From Bubalus kerabau (lineage: Eukaryota > Chordata > Mammalia > Artiodactyla > Bovidae): 64,000 nucleotides of DNA. Below are positions 47,143 to 57,723 of this stretch, one piece after another (the stretch's first letter is position 1; the number at the start of each line of letters is the position of its first letter). A model generated the notes under the pieces. The model ran no database searches. It was given only the letters and a program-made list of their open reading frames with translations, and was not told the DNA's origin. Both the position numbers and the translations under genes were made by a program. The stretch is taken from contig NC_073627.1 of the NCBI RefSeq assembly GCF_029407905.1, positions 50,089,001 to 50,153,000 of the forward strand, in the 5' to 3' direction.

Positions 47143-48684
47143 TGATCCAACCAGTCCATTCTAAAGGAGATCAGCCCTGGGTGTTCTTTGGAAGGTACCA
47201 GGGTCCAGCCCCAGTTGGATCCAGGGATTCCCTCAGGAGGACGGTGTTGGCGATTAGAATAGCAAAGCAGAGATTTATTAGATGCTCAATAATAACGGGT
47301 TTACGCGGGAAATCAATAAAGTTCGTGACACCAAGCTTGCTCTGAACATGGAGGCCGCAGGTGCCCTCTCGAATAGCGGAAGGTGCCCCACCTTAGGGAC
47401 CTTCTTGAATGGGTCTTAGAAGCCCAGGCAAATAAGTGGTCGCAGAGGACCCCCACGCTCCAATTATTTTGGCATGAAGGAAGAACAGGAGAGAAAAGGA
47501 GGAAAAGGAAACAAGAAAGAAGGACACGGGGAGACCAAGCTTCGGTGAGCAAGGCCCGTAGCTTTATTTTCAACAGGGGCTTTTATACCCTAAGTTACAC
47601 ATAGAGGATAATATGGGTGTGAAATCATGCAAAGTCAGCAGTCTTTGATCCTTATTGAGACCAGGCTTTCCTTTCTGCAAATTTATCCTATACAAATGGT
47701 TTAGGTGATTTACATCATCTTCTGTCCAGAAGGCCTGTTAACATTTTATGACTCTGATAAAGGTTTGTCAACCATAAGACTTATTTTCTCTACGAGTAAT
47801 TATTTTAAAGTTTGGTGCCATCCTCCGAGGGTGTTAGATAAAGTTGCATTCTTATCGGGCAAAGGTGCAGTGGGTTTACAACAAAGGAAAGAATTTACCT
47901 TAAGGGTCTAAAGTTGTTAACACCAAGGCCACTACTTATTTTTTCTACATACCAACTATGTTCATTAATACACTTCCAAGGATACAATACAGGGGATGTG
48001 GAAACTTGGCAGCAAGCATTGGCTCAACAATGAAATCTTCTACTAGTTCTATTCTGACAATTTCTAACTCTCCGAGAGGACAATCGTATGCGTAGCTGTA
48101 GGAGTCCGGGTAAACTTGTCAGGGAAATTAGAGAGCCATCTGAGGGGTTTGGATTTAAACACTCCTATTATGCCCAGGAAGCTAATTAGCTAGAGCTCTA
48201 AGTTGATTTCCTTCAGAGAAAAGTGGTCGGGGATAGCACCCCATGACTGTCAGAGGAGTCGGTGAAAGTCATGAAGCAGTAAAACAGACAGAGTCTGGTT
48301 TTGGTGTAGACGCTCAGGCAGGCCCAGAGGGGCACCCCTCGAGTTTTGGCTCGCCTTGCTCACCAGAACTCTCCCACATAACATTGTTAAGGGCAGGGAC
48401 TCCCGTGCTGGCTCCCGGCAGGAAGGAATGATGCTAAAGCTGAAACTCCAGTACTTTGGCCACCTCATGCGAAGAGTTGACTCATTGGAAAAACTCTGAT
48501 GCTGGGAGGGATTGGGGGCAGGAGGAAAAGGGGACGACAGAGGATGAGATGGCTGGATGGCATCACCGACTCGATGGACATGAGTTTGTGTGAACTCCGG
48601 GAGATGGTGATGGACAGGGAGGCCTGGCATGCTGTGATTCATGGGGTCGCAAAGAGTCGGACATGACTGAACTGAACTGAACAC
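47143..48684 (+). mobile_element. BovB 3' fragment split by an LTR
   Basis: BovB text runs at 47,143-47,195 and resumes in register at 48,421-48,684, ending 'tgactgaactgaactgaaca'. The left arm has no insertion at the matching point (near 32,512-32,520), so it arrived after the duplication. Confidence 0.88.
47196..48420 (-). mobile_element. Solo LTR, class II-like ERV
   Basis: A 1,225-base insertion inside a BovB fragment, flanked by the 6-base duplication ggaagg (47,190-47,195 and 48,421-48,426). Read on minus it starts TGCCGGGAGCC and contains a TATA motif and AATAAA close together (complement of 47,560-47,590, 'tttattttcaacaggggctt' then 'ttataccc'). The 6-base duplication and long LTR fit a betaretrovirus-like (ERVK) family known in cattle. 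No internal region remains. Confidence 0.85.
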
Positions 48685-49620
48685 TACGTGAAGGGGAGAA
48701 ACATACGTGGAAGTTGTAGGAGGCCATCCTCCAGTATCTTTCCCAGGGAAGGTCATACTTTGGCAATCAGAATGGCAGGTAAATGGTGAAATTGATTGGA
48801 AACTTTTTAGAGGTATGCTCATGAACCAAAGGAGACTGGAAGGGTTTGGGATGAGGATGACCAGACAGTGACAGAAGATTTCATTGCTAATATGCCTTCA
48901 TTCCTCTGCACAGACAGGTGAGGCCACATGACCCTGGGCTTATGAGATGTACAAGAGCAGTGTTGGTGACAGCGAGATATGGAAGAACACATTTCACACT
49001 CATCAGGCTAACTGGAGGAATCCTGATGGAAAGAAGTGAACTGAGAACTCGATTCTCGGGAGAGAGAAAGTTAATCCCATCCATCATTTTTGTCAGAAGC
49101 TTTGGGAGACTAAGATTTAGCTTATGTCTCAGGGAAATCTCAATGGAAGGTTACATCCTCAGAGTTTATCTCCTAACTGTATCCTAACTTCAAATCACTT
49201 CAAGATAGCAGCTGGCACTTTCCAATTCATGTCACCCACATCCCAGGGAGCAGGATGGCTCTCCCGGAGTTAGGCTTCCTGCTAGATGTTGGTGTGCTGC
49301 CTTAGAATGGGGTATCCCCACCCTTGCTCCCGCTCCTACTCCTCTGGAGTCTTGCCCTAATACAAGCTGCTGCAATAGGCCTACTACATGCTACATACTC
49401 ATTCATTTTGTTGTTTGACAAAGTCGTCTTCACAGGACACTTGAGAAAATATTCTCGAGCCTTCTGCCCTGTCTAGAGACAGAGATGTGGAAGGAGGAAA
49501 GGAGCTAGCTGGGAGGAACTGGAGTCTGATCTATTGGTTTTCTGAGTGCCCTGTATTCATGCACCCACTGCAGAGCACACACATGGTCCTGCTAGCCAAA
49601 GAAGATCCACCAGAATGCCT
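48685..49620. other. WFDC-B downstream flank
   Basis: No gene. It pairs with 31,430-32,510 of the left arm in inverted order. The small frames here have no domain. Confidence 0.6.
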
Positions 49621-49659
49621 AAATGGAAAGACAGACACAGCCCAAACTATGCCACAGAT

Positions 49660-49709
49660 TTAGTTTATTTTGAACGCAAGTTTTTTTAGAAAGCAGCCAC
49701 TGCACCATT
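49660..49709 (-). promoter_or_regulatory. WFDC-B 3' UTR and polyadenylation signal
   Basis: AATAAA on minus at 49,664-49,669 (plus tttatt), about 40 bases after the stop, as in WFDC-A. Confidence 0.82.
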
Positions 49710-51564
49710 TTAGATCTTTATCCTCCAGGGCTACAATTCCAGGCAAAGGAAAGAGCAAGGAATGGGTATGGAAGCCTTGTTATGCCAAGCATCGAATTCG
49801 GGGATTCATAAAAAATCTTCAGGTGCTGTTCTTCAGGCATGCTCAATCACTATTCAGTCCAGCTTTCCCAAGGCCACCAGAGCCAACCTTCTAAAAATAC
49901 AAATTTGATCATGACATTAACTGTGCTTAGAAACATCCAGCAGTTTACCAAACCCTTCAGCAGGAGGCTCTCTCTCCTCACTGGACTCTGGCATGGATGG
50001 CCCTCCACCATCCCCCTGAGATGCTGCAACCCCTCCCTGCTACCACCACTTCCTCGTCTCCAATGAAAGACCCATACTCCTCCCACCCTCTCAACTGCCC
50101 TGCCTTCCTCCTGCTAACTTTCTGCACCCTGTATTCTCTCGCTCAATGTTCTCTACTCTCTGACAACTTTCCCAATCTCTCTCCCTTTAGGTAAAGCCCA
50201 TAACCCCTCTCTTTCTCCCACAGATTGTACGAGAAATCTGTACAAGGCACTGGTCACCCTACATTTAGATTATTTATCTATGTCTGTCTCATTTATCCTG
50301 CTGTATCTGTCTTTTTGTTTCAATTCCTGAACAATGCATGCCTGACACAGGAGATACTCGATCCCTAGGGATTCCCTTTCCCTTCCTTCCTCCTCCCTGG
50401 ATGTTCCATTTTCCAGGAAGGGTTAAATCCCTTTGGTGAGGAAGGAGAAATAAAGTGAGAAAACCTTGGTTAAGAATGACCTGTGAATCTGTATCATGGA
50501 TATTGTCTCAACTGAACCAATCAGCGTTGCCCTGGGACAGGGCTCCTGTTTAAGGATGAAGCCTCAGATAATGTGGCCAGCTGTCTTTCTGCCATGTTTC
50601 CAGCCCCTTTCTCTGGGAGTTTTCCAGATTCTCCCATACGGTGGACATGTGAGCAAAGTCCACTTGAGAGTTGGGTGCACCCCTTGGCCAGCTCCTGACT
50701 GATTTGTACTCACTCTGAAGACAGCAGCTTTGCAGACATGACCACACCCATTGCTGCAGCATTTCGATCTCCCAGGACAGGAATAATCTCCTGAGCACAT
50801 TTCAGCACAAATTCCCATAGTACCTTTGGGCACCTCTGGGCAGAATCCAGGTTTCCTTTGTCCTGAAACACAGGATGGTGTTTGGCATGTGGCGCAGTCA
50901 CTAAGACAGGCCTGAGGACGGTGGCTGGAGGCCTGATGCCTCCATCACAGGCAGGACTGCTACCTCTTCCGATGCTTCCTTTGTGCTCTGGACTCCTCCC
51001 CGAGCCTCCACTGCTCCTCTCCCATGAAGCCCACAGTCTGGGCCTTAGGAGAATGCTCCCCTTTCTCTGAAGGCTGCACGGTCTCAGAAGATAAGAAACC
51101 TGCACAATCATAACCCTCTTCTTCCCACCTTATAAGAAGATTCTAGAAAAGCCTCTGCTTACAGAGATCACCATCCCCTGCCTCACACATTCCGTTTGTC
51201 CCCCAACTTCCTCTGGGGTCCCACTCACAAGGCCCAGGTCCTAACTAGAGAGAAAACGTACCCTTTACCCCCAATTTCTAAGCAGACCCAACCCAGTCTG
51301 ATAGGGAGAATGGGACACACACGATGAGTGCTCATTTAGATCAAAGAAAAGGCATCTAATCAATGCCAATCCCCACTCTGCTGTGGGGACCTGGTTGCTT
51401 CCAGGAAAACCACCCTCAGGTCTAACACTGGGCTCTCAGCCTTCTCTGCTGTCAGCTGGGGTCGCCTCAGCACCCTCACCTTTGACAGGAGACTTCTGAG
51501 CCCAGGCCACCTCCAGCCCCATGACGATGAAAGCCAGCAGAACAAAGATGGTGCCTGTCTTCAT
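49710..51564 (-). CDS. WAP four-disulfide core protein WFDC-B (Wfdc17/18-like)
   Basis: Paralogue of WFDC-A in the opposite orientation. Exons on minus are 51,564-51,480, 50,862-50,714 and 49,730-49,710; introns phase 1 and 0; 84 residues, the same lengths as WFDC-A exon by exon. The signal peptide begins MKTGTIFVLLAFIVMGLEVA. The WAP domain has all eight cysteines (GFCPEV, GIC-AEM-C, DYSC, SKCCSNGCGHVC). The tail is PWRIKI. By hand count, exon 1 differs from WFDC-A at 3 of 85 bases. Exon 2 differs at about 24 of 149, and only about 3 of those are silent. No stop or splice defect is seen, so it looks functional. Role: secreted WAP protein, inhibitor or immune modulator by family only. Intron 2 contains an L2 remnant (49,890-50,200). 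Confidence 0.9.
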
Positions 51565-51690
51565 GTTGGCCCCCGTGTGGTGCAGGGGCAGAGCCCAGCC
51601 CCAATTTATACTCTCAGTGTCACCAGAAGAGAGGGTGAGGTGAGAGGCAGTAGAACAGGAAGAGTATTAAAATGTAAGCTCTCCAGGGAG
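51562..51690 (-). promoter_or_regulatory. WFDC-B promoter and 5' leader
   Basis: TATA box on minus at 51,605-51,610 (plus tttata), 41 bases from the ATG. The upstream block matches WFDC-A and WFDC-C. Confidence 0.8.
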
Positions 51691-51849
51691 TGTCCCAGGA
51701 TATTCTAGTTTCTTTGTTCTATTTCACAACTGTTTTCAAGGATTAGGGAATGGTTTCTTGGATATGCAAATACCAAACTGGAGAGTCTGGGAACATTTTT
51801 TACCCTTTCTTTCCTTGCTCCATCACAACTTGGCTTTGGTTTCCCTGGT

Positions 51850-52860
51850 GCCTTTAGGAACCACGGTCAAAGAAAAGAATTCTCTCCATGTAACTTAGAA
51901 TTTCACAGTGAGAGCTGAAACTATGAACTAGGCATTGTGAGGGCCCATCTGGGGTCTCCAGCAGGCCCAGTTACACAAGGATGGTAAACGTGTGCTTTGG
52001 AGCCTCAGCTAGGCATGAGGGTGGAACCACAATGGTAGTGAAATCAGTCATCTAAGGGGATGGATGTTGCAAGATCACAAGCTGGCTGGAGCCCTTGAGA
52101 TTTGAGAGACATGGTCTATCTTGATGACTGGTGGTCTCTGAGGCTACCCTGCTCCATACCAAGAAATTCCTGGAGAGGAGGCTGAGTGGGTGACCTACAT
52201 GAGCAGAACTACAGGAGAAAGACACGAAAGCCTCCTCAAGGGGTCTGTGGAAGGAGCCCACCCACTTTCCCATCCCAATTACAAAATCTCTGAGAGAGGC
52301 ATATGCAGATAAAAGCTGAATTACCATGGGAATGAAGAGAAAGCGACTTTATTGTTGGTGGTCAGAGCTCAGATAAGCACCTTAGGACCTCCTGTGGGGA
52401 CGCCCGCTACCCAAGAGCAGAGAAAGACTAAGCCAGCCAAGAAAGGAGGACTCAGCCTGTCCATCTCAGGCAGAGAGCTCACATTAGCATCTGGCAATCT
52501 CAGCATGTTCAAAGGGTATAAGCCCCCAGGAAAGACTCCTTGGTCTGAAGGAGGGACCAGGGTTCCCAGGGAGGGAGCTCAGTTTGGGGTGGAGATCAAT
52601 GGCCCCACGCAGCACAGCAAAGGGGAAGCCCTGATCCAAACCCTAGATGGCTGGCTGGACCCCGGACGCCATATTCTGTAGCCCTGATTGTGGGGCCAGG
52701 GCTGGACAGCTCCAGACAGCTTGCAGAAGAGTTTGGAGCAGCACTGTTGACAAGAGAGGACTCTCGAATCCCTCTCAAAAAGTGAGCTGGGCTTGATCAC
52801 TGCCACTGAGTTAACATAATCTGTCAAAGTTCATTTTCACACAACAAACACCTGATTGTG
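51850..52860. other. Duplicated block of unknown nature, right copy
   Basis: Inverted partner of 28,260-29,250. A plus frame of 109 codons (52,352-52,681) covers the region corresponding to the left-arm minus frame, but the two translations diverge and the copies do not share one intact frame. No function assigned. Confidence 0.4.
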
Positions 52861-53289
52861 GTCAATAATTCCAACAATACAGATATATCCCGAGTAACCT
52901 TCCAGGAAGCAATCAATATTACCTATTTTAATCAATATTTAATCAATATTACCTATTACCTATCGATACTTGCTATGTATTTTTCCATGCCCTTTTCTTA
53001 TGCTTTTATGTACACATATATGTATATATACAAATATATACTTTTTTGCAGAAATATTTATATGTATTGTTTTGCTTTATTCATGTAATGTTATGTCTTG
53101 GAGCATTTTCTAGGTTAGTAACCTCTTTTTCTTTTAAAAAATAACCACTATCTAAAATTCTGTTATATGAATGGTTTATAATTTATTTAACCAAACTTCA
53201 ATTTTTGACATTTAGCAGATTTAGGGATTTCTTGGTTATCAAATAATTTGCTGTGAATGTGTATCATATACTTTGTAATGCTTCTATAT

Positions 53290-53570
53290 ATAATATACAA
53301 TATGTAAAGATAACTAAGACCACTACATGTAAACAGTTAAAGTGGTTAAGACAGACAATCTTAAGAGTTCTCATCACAAGCAGAAACATTTTCTTATATT
53401 TCTTCACTGTTGTATCTCTATGAGATGATAGATGTTCACTCAACTTATGGTGATAATCATTTCACGATGGATGTAAGTCACATCATTAAGGTTTATACCT
53501 TTAACATGTACAGTGCTATATGTCAATTATATATCAATAAAGCTGAAAGGAAAAAAAGAGAGACCATACA
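53290..53570 (+). mobile_element. L1 3' terminal fragment
   Basis: Ends 'atatatcaataaagctgaaa', resembling the terminus of old L1s. Its 53,340-53,520 part is the inverted match of 26,880-27,060, so it predates the duplication. Confidence 0.6.
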
Positions 53571-53639
53571 ATCTACACTTCCTTCCACAGCAAAGGAGAC
53601 ATAGATTTCTCACATACTGATCCAGCACATTTGTAGCCT

Positions 53640-54118
53640 TGGTTCCCAAGTTAAATTTTTTAAAATTTTTATTTATTTATGTTTTCATTGAAGTATAGTT
53701 GATTTACAATGCTGTGTTATTTTAGGTGTACAGCAAAGTGATTCAGTTATACGTGTATACAAATGTCTATTCTCTTTCAGTTTCTTTTCTATTATAGGTA
53801 TTGGCTCAAATGGTAAAGAATCCACCAGCAATGCAGGAGACCAGGCTTTGATCCCGGGGTCAGGAAGGTTCCCTGGAGAAGGGATTAGCCACCCACCTCA
53901 GTATTCTTGCCTGGAGAATTCCATGGGCAGAGGAGCCTGGTAGGCTACAGTCCATGGGGTTGCAAAGAGTTGGACATGACTAAGTGACTAATACAGGTAT
54001 TACAAGGCATGGAATAGAGTTCCTTGTGCTATACAGTAGGTCTTTGTTGTTTATCTATTTTATATACAGTAGTGTGTATCTGTTAATCTTAACCTCCTAA
54101 TTTATCCCTCCCCTCTTA
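53640..54118 (-). mobile_element. L1 3' UTR split by a Bov-tA SINE
   Basis: L1-type text at 53,640-53,795 and 54,000-54,118 mirrors 24,740-25,160. A plus-strand Bov-tA occupies about 53,800-53,997. Confidence 0.78.
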
Positions 54119-54595
54119 AGTTTTTAATGGACTAGTTGAAGCTTCTAGTCCCATTCTCCCGTTGGGATGTATCTCAATTGGGAATATGAGGCAGTGGAAT
54201 ACTCAGCACAGAAAAGGAATTTAACTACAGAAATTGTATAACACAATACAATTGGCTTGTTATTGCAGTACTTTGAGTTTCCAATATGAAGCAAAGCATA
54301 ATTAAGGCCTGTAATGTCTTGCTGAATAGGCGTTGTAAGAACAGATGCTGCAAGATTATTAAAGAGAGACTCTGTACAGTAATAATGACAATACTTGACC
54401 TTTATTAAGCATGAAATTGTCTGGCAGGTCCTGTGCTTGTACTTTTTATGAATCATCTCACTGAAGGCTCACAAGCCTGTGGAGTTGCTTCCATGGGCAT
54501 CCGCATGTCACAGAGGAATAAAGTGAAATTCAAAGAACGTCATTCCTTGTAAACACTTCAAACCCATGACAGAGTCACTGATGTGGAATTTCCAA
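54119..54595. other. Outer end of right arm
   Basis: Non-coding sequence whose complement matches 24,260-24,740. It ends exactly where the ERV LTR begins. Confidence 0.7.
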
Positions 54596-55069
54596 TGGCA
54601 GTGTTAGAGGAGCCACCCGACTTGGCCAGGCAAAACAGTAGTCCCTTGCATGAGTTATCTTACAACAGGAGGTACTGGTAAGGAACTCAGAACTACAAGC
54701 TACCACTAACTGGAAGAATTCAGGAAAGGTCAAAAGGAGAGATGACACGCCAGTCCAAATGTCCTGCTTACCTCCCAGAATCCTTTTCACTGGAATCCAT
54801 CTTGGCTGTGCGAGGCACGCACTGCCAGGAAGGACTCTGAGTCAGAATGATTAGCCAGAGACAACCCAGAAACTAACCCCATTACCATAAAATCTGAGAT
54901 TGGGAGCCAGTTCCCTGGGTTCCCTTGCCCTTCGGCTCTGTACCTGGGTGTCCTTTTCCAATAAAGACTCTTGCTTTGTCAGCATGTGTGTCTCTTCAGA
55001 TAATTCATTTCTGAATGTTAAATAAGAGCCCACTCTCAGATCCTGGAAGAGGTTTCCCTTCCTGCAACA
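54596..55069 (+). mobile_element. ERV1 5' LTR
   Basis: A 474-base LTR starting TG and ending CA. Poly-A signal aataaa at 54,960-54,965 is followed by an R/U5 block shared with 61,324-61,433. It is followed after two bases by a primer-binding site, which marks it as a 5' LTR on plus. Confidence 0.87.
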
Positions 55070-55071
55070 AA

Positions 55072-55089
55072 TGGCGACTCTGGTGGGAT
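55072..55089 (+). other. Retroviral primer-binding site, tRNA-Arg type
   Basis: The 18 bases tggcgactctggtgggat are the complement of the 3' end expected for mammalian tRNA-Arg (UCU anticodon) including CCA. They lie 2 bases after the LTR, as in gammaretrovirus-like ERVs. The tRNA match is from my knowledge of that tRNA and should be checked by alignment. Confidence 0.8.
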
Positions 55090-56385
55090 CTCTTCTTCAC
55101 TACAACTGACATCCTGACCACTTGGGGTACTCGGAGACCAGCTCACCCACTGGTGGACCAGACCCAGGGGCCACAACTGGGGCCATTTTGTCCCTGGTCT
55201 CCTCCTGACGTGGATGGCTGGCCAGAGTGCCTTGACCAGGGAAGGAACAGGAGATTTTATTGACCTCTTTCCCCTTCTCTCTCTCTTCCTCTTTTCAATC
55301 CCTCCTATTCTCCTATTTTTTCTTCTGTCCTGGTCCTGGACAGAGGAGTCTGGTTGGAGGCCCTCAGCCTGCTCTGAGGGTTGATACCTGATCACCTCTG
55401 GTGGGCAGAGAACTCTGACTCTGGTTCAGGTCTGGTATCTGGCCTGTAGTTTCTGGTAGGGTTGGGTTCCCATCCTCTCTTCCTGGAAGCCCAGGGGAAA
55501 GTCTCACAACACCTGGGTATCTGCAAGTGACCACCAGGTGACTGTAAGGGCACCCCCTTAGTCCCTCCACCACCCGCCTCTTCTTTCAACCTGGCCTCCT
55601 TTCCTCCCTTTGAAATCTTGACGACCTGAGATATTTCCATATACCCTATTCATACTTGGATCTGAAGTTCGTATCTCTGAAGGAGGTTTCCTGAGAGACT
55701 GCAATCTTATATTTTAGGAAATGTTTGATGAGAACAGCTGGATCTGTGTGTATTTTATACTTTGAGTTCTGTGTTGTGATTTGTGATGGCCATTCTGCCT
55801 TGTGACATAGGGTAACATTGTCTGGTCACCAATTTTGTTTAGACATAAGATAAAGTTGGTTTAGATAAAACTCTTAAAAACTGGTTTCAAAACTAGTTTT
55901 TTTTCCTGCATATACAGTTAGTAAAAGCAAGCTTGATCAAATGGCTTTCTGACCCTGAGGGAACAAGTCCTAGTAGATTGAGGAATGAAAAAGTACTAAA
56001 AAGAGTTATGTATGATCAGGATTTTCTAAGATTGGATTGAATTTAGCTGGGTAAATGGATTTTGTTATGAATGGGCTAGAACAAGACTGGATTTGGTTTC
56101 TCCCTCCAAAGTATTCTAGAAATGCTACTTTTGACAACAGATATTGTGTTTATTTGCCTCTAAATGATTTGCTTTGCTTTTGAGATCTCTTGTTACTCTC
56201 AATAAGGAATAAGTATTGTCTCACAGGGACTAAAGATCTTATTTGACCACGTGCTTTGAAAACTTTTTGACAAGTCTCCCAAATACCAAATTTCAATTAA
56301 AGTTCTTTTGATTTCCAAGTAAATTTGGGATAATTTAGAAGGCCTCTGAAGTATCTTGCATACCGGGCTGGATGAATCACAAGCA
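55090..56385 (+). mobile_element. ERV1 leader and 5' internal remnant
   Basis: Sequence between the primer-binding site and the first BovB scrap. It is C/T-rich (e.g. 'tctctctcttcctcttttca') and typical of a retroviral leader. No gag frame survives; minus-strand frames at 55,036-55,640 are shadows. Most of gag and pol is missing. Confidence 0.6.
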
Positions 56386-56640
56386 GGAACCAGTATTGCC
56401 AGGAAAAATCACTCTAAAGGCAGAAAGTGAAGAGGAACTAAAGAGCCGCTTGGTGAGAATCAAAGAGGAGAGTGAAAAAGCTGGCTTGAAACTCAGTATT
56501 AAAAAAAATTAAGATCATGGCATCCAGTCTCATTCAGTTCAGTTCAGTTGCTCAGTCGTGTCTGACTCTTTGCGACCCCACGAATCGCAGCATGCCAGGC
56601 CTCCCTGTCCATCATCAACTCCCGGAGTTCACTCAAACTT
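56386..56640. mobile_element. Two BovB scraps in opposite orientation
   Basis: 56,386-56,530 is a plus-strand piece covering the region just after the catalytic box. 56,534-56,640 is a minus-strand 3' end starting 'ttcagttcagttcagttgct'. Confidence 0.75.
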
Positions 56641-56756
56641 ATAACTATTGCATTTCTAGATAAAGGAAATTGCTTTAAATTTTACATTAACAAAAACAAG
56701 AGACATGTATGATGACCAAAAGCACCTGTTATCTATATGTTGATACCACGTTCGGT

Positions 56757-56938
56757 TAAAGCATCTGCCTGCAATGCGGGAGACCCAGGTTCGATCCCTG
56801 GGTTGGGAAGATCCCCTGGAGAAGGAAGTGGCAACCCACTCCAGTACTCTTGCCTGGAGAATCCCAAGGATGGAAGAGCCTGGTGGGCTACAGTCCACGG
56901 GGTCGCAAAGAGTCGGACACGACTGAGCGACTTCACCT
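56757..56938 (+). mobile_element. Bov-tA SINE
   Basis: Plus unit from 'aagcatctgcctgcaatgcg' to 'gtcggacacgactgagcgac', missing the first bases of the head. The rest of 56,641-57,010 is unassigned. Confidence 0.87.
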
Positions 56939-57009
56939 TCTTCTTTCACCACATTAAAAGTTAAAACCTACTTTGATAAAACTAGACAACTGATTACTTG
57001 GCTACAAGT

Positions 57010-57722
57010 ACTCCCAAAGTGCCAGGTCCAGACTGGGTTTCAGGCTTAGTCTTATGAAAAGGAAGGAGATTTATTTTGCCTATTAAAATTCTAGTTATTT
57101 CTCCTCCAACTACTTCTGACTGGGTCTGTTACATCAAAATGGCAGACCAAGGGACTGAGATTTTAATTAAACAAGACTCAGATCCAGGACTTGGAACCCA
57201 GACATACTTTCAATTCAGTGTCTATTCTCCAAATTGAGGCAGAACTGTGCTCCATTTTGACAAGAAGCTATCGGAACTATAGCTGTTCAGTTCTCTGAAT
57301 TAAAACTGAGCAGGGCTCTGGGACTCTGGAGTACAAATGCTTTCTGTGTCCCATTTCTTGTTTGTAGGATATAAGCTTTATTCTGCCTACTTGACCTTCT
57401 CTGAGTTCTGAAGGGCAGATTCAGACAATTACTAATCAGGGAAGGCAGGGAATGCAGAAACAGAGAAGGAGCAGTCAGGTGGTTCTTAACTGGGGGCAGG
57501 TCCTGGTTCCTACTCAAGGAATATGCATAACAATATCTTTGAGCTCTTCTGCTGAACTCGAGCCCCCACCCAGGTGGGGGATGGTAACTTTAGGCAGAAG
57601 GCAAGATTCCTGGAGCACCACCCTGTTACCTCACCAGCAACCAATCAGAAGGAACTTGTACATCCTGCAGTCCTCACCCCAAATTTTGCCTTCTTTTTCT
57701 GGGCCCAGTGATGACTATCACG
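57010..57722 (+). pseudogene. ERV1 3' internal remnant, plus copy
   Basis: Reverse complement of 46,480-47,010 in order and content (shared block near 57,650-57,700 'cctcaccccaaattttgcct'). It continues after the BovB at 60,495. No intact retroviral frame. Confidence 0.65.
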
Positions 57723-57723
57723 T

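Larger units (their letters stand above)
47025..54595 (-). repeat. Right arm of large inverted duplication
   Basis: Reverse-complement partner of 24,250-32,777 and carrier of WFDC-B. Insertions private to this arm are the BovB fragment and LTR at 47,143-48,684 and a Bov-tA at 53,800. Both outer limits touch ERV1 sequence: env-side remnant at 47,010 and LTR at 54,596. Confidence 0.88.

Noticed and set aside
46194..57722. A complete retroviral env or gag gene
   Set aside because: Only short decayed pieces are present, with frame breaks and a BovB insertion; no intact viral gene can be read.
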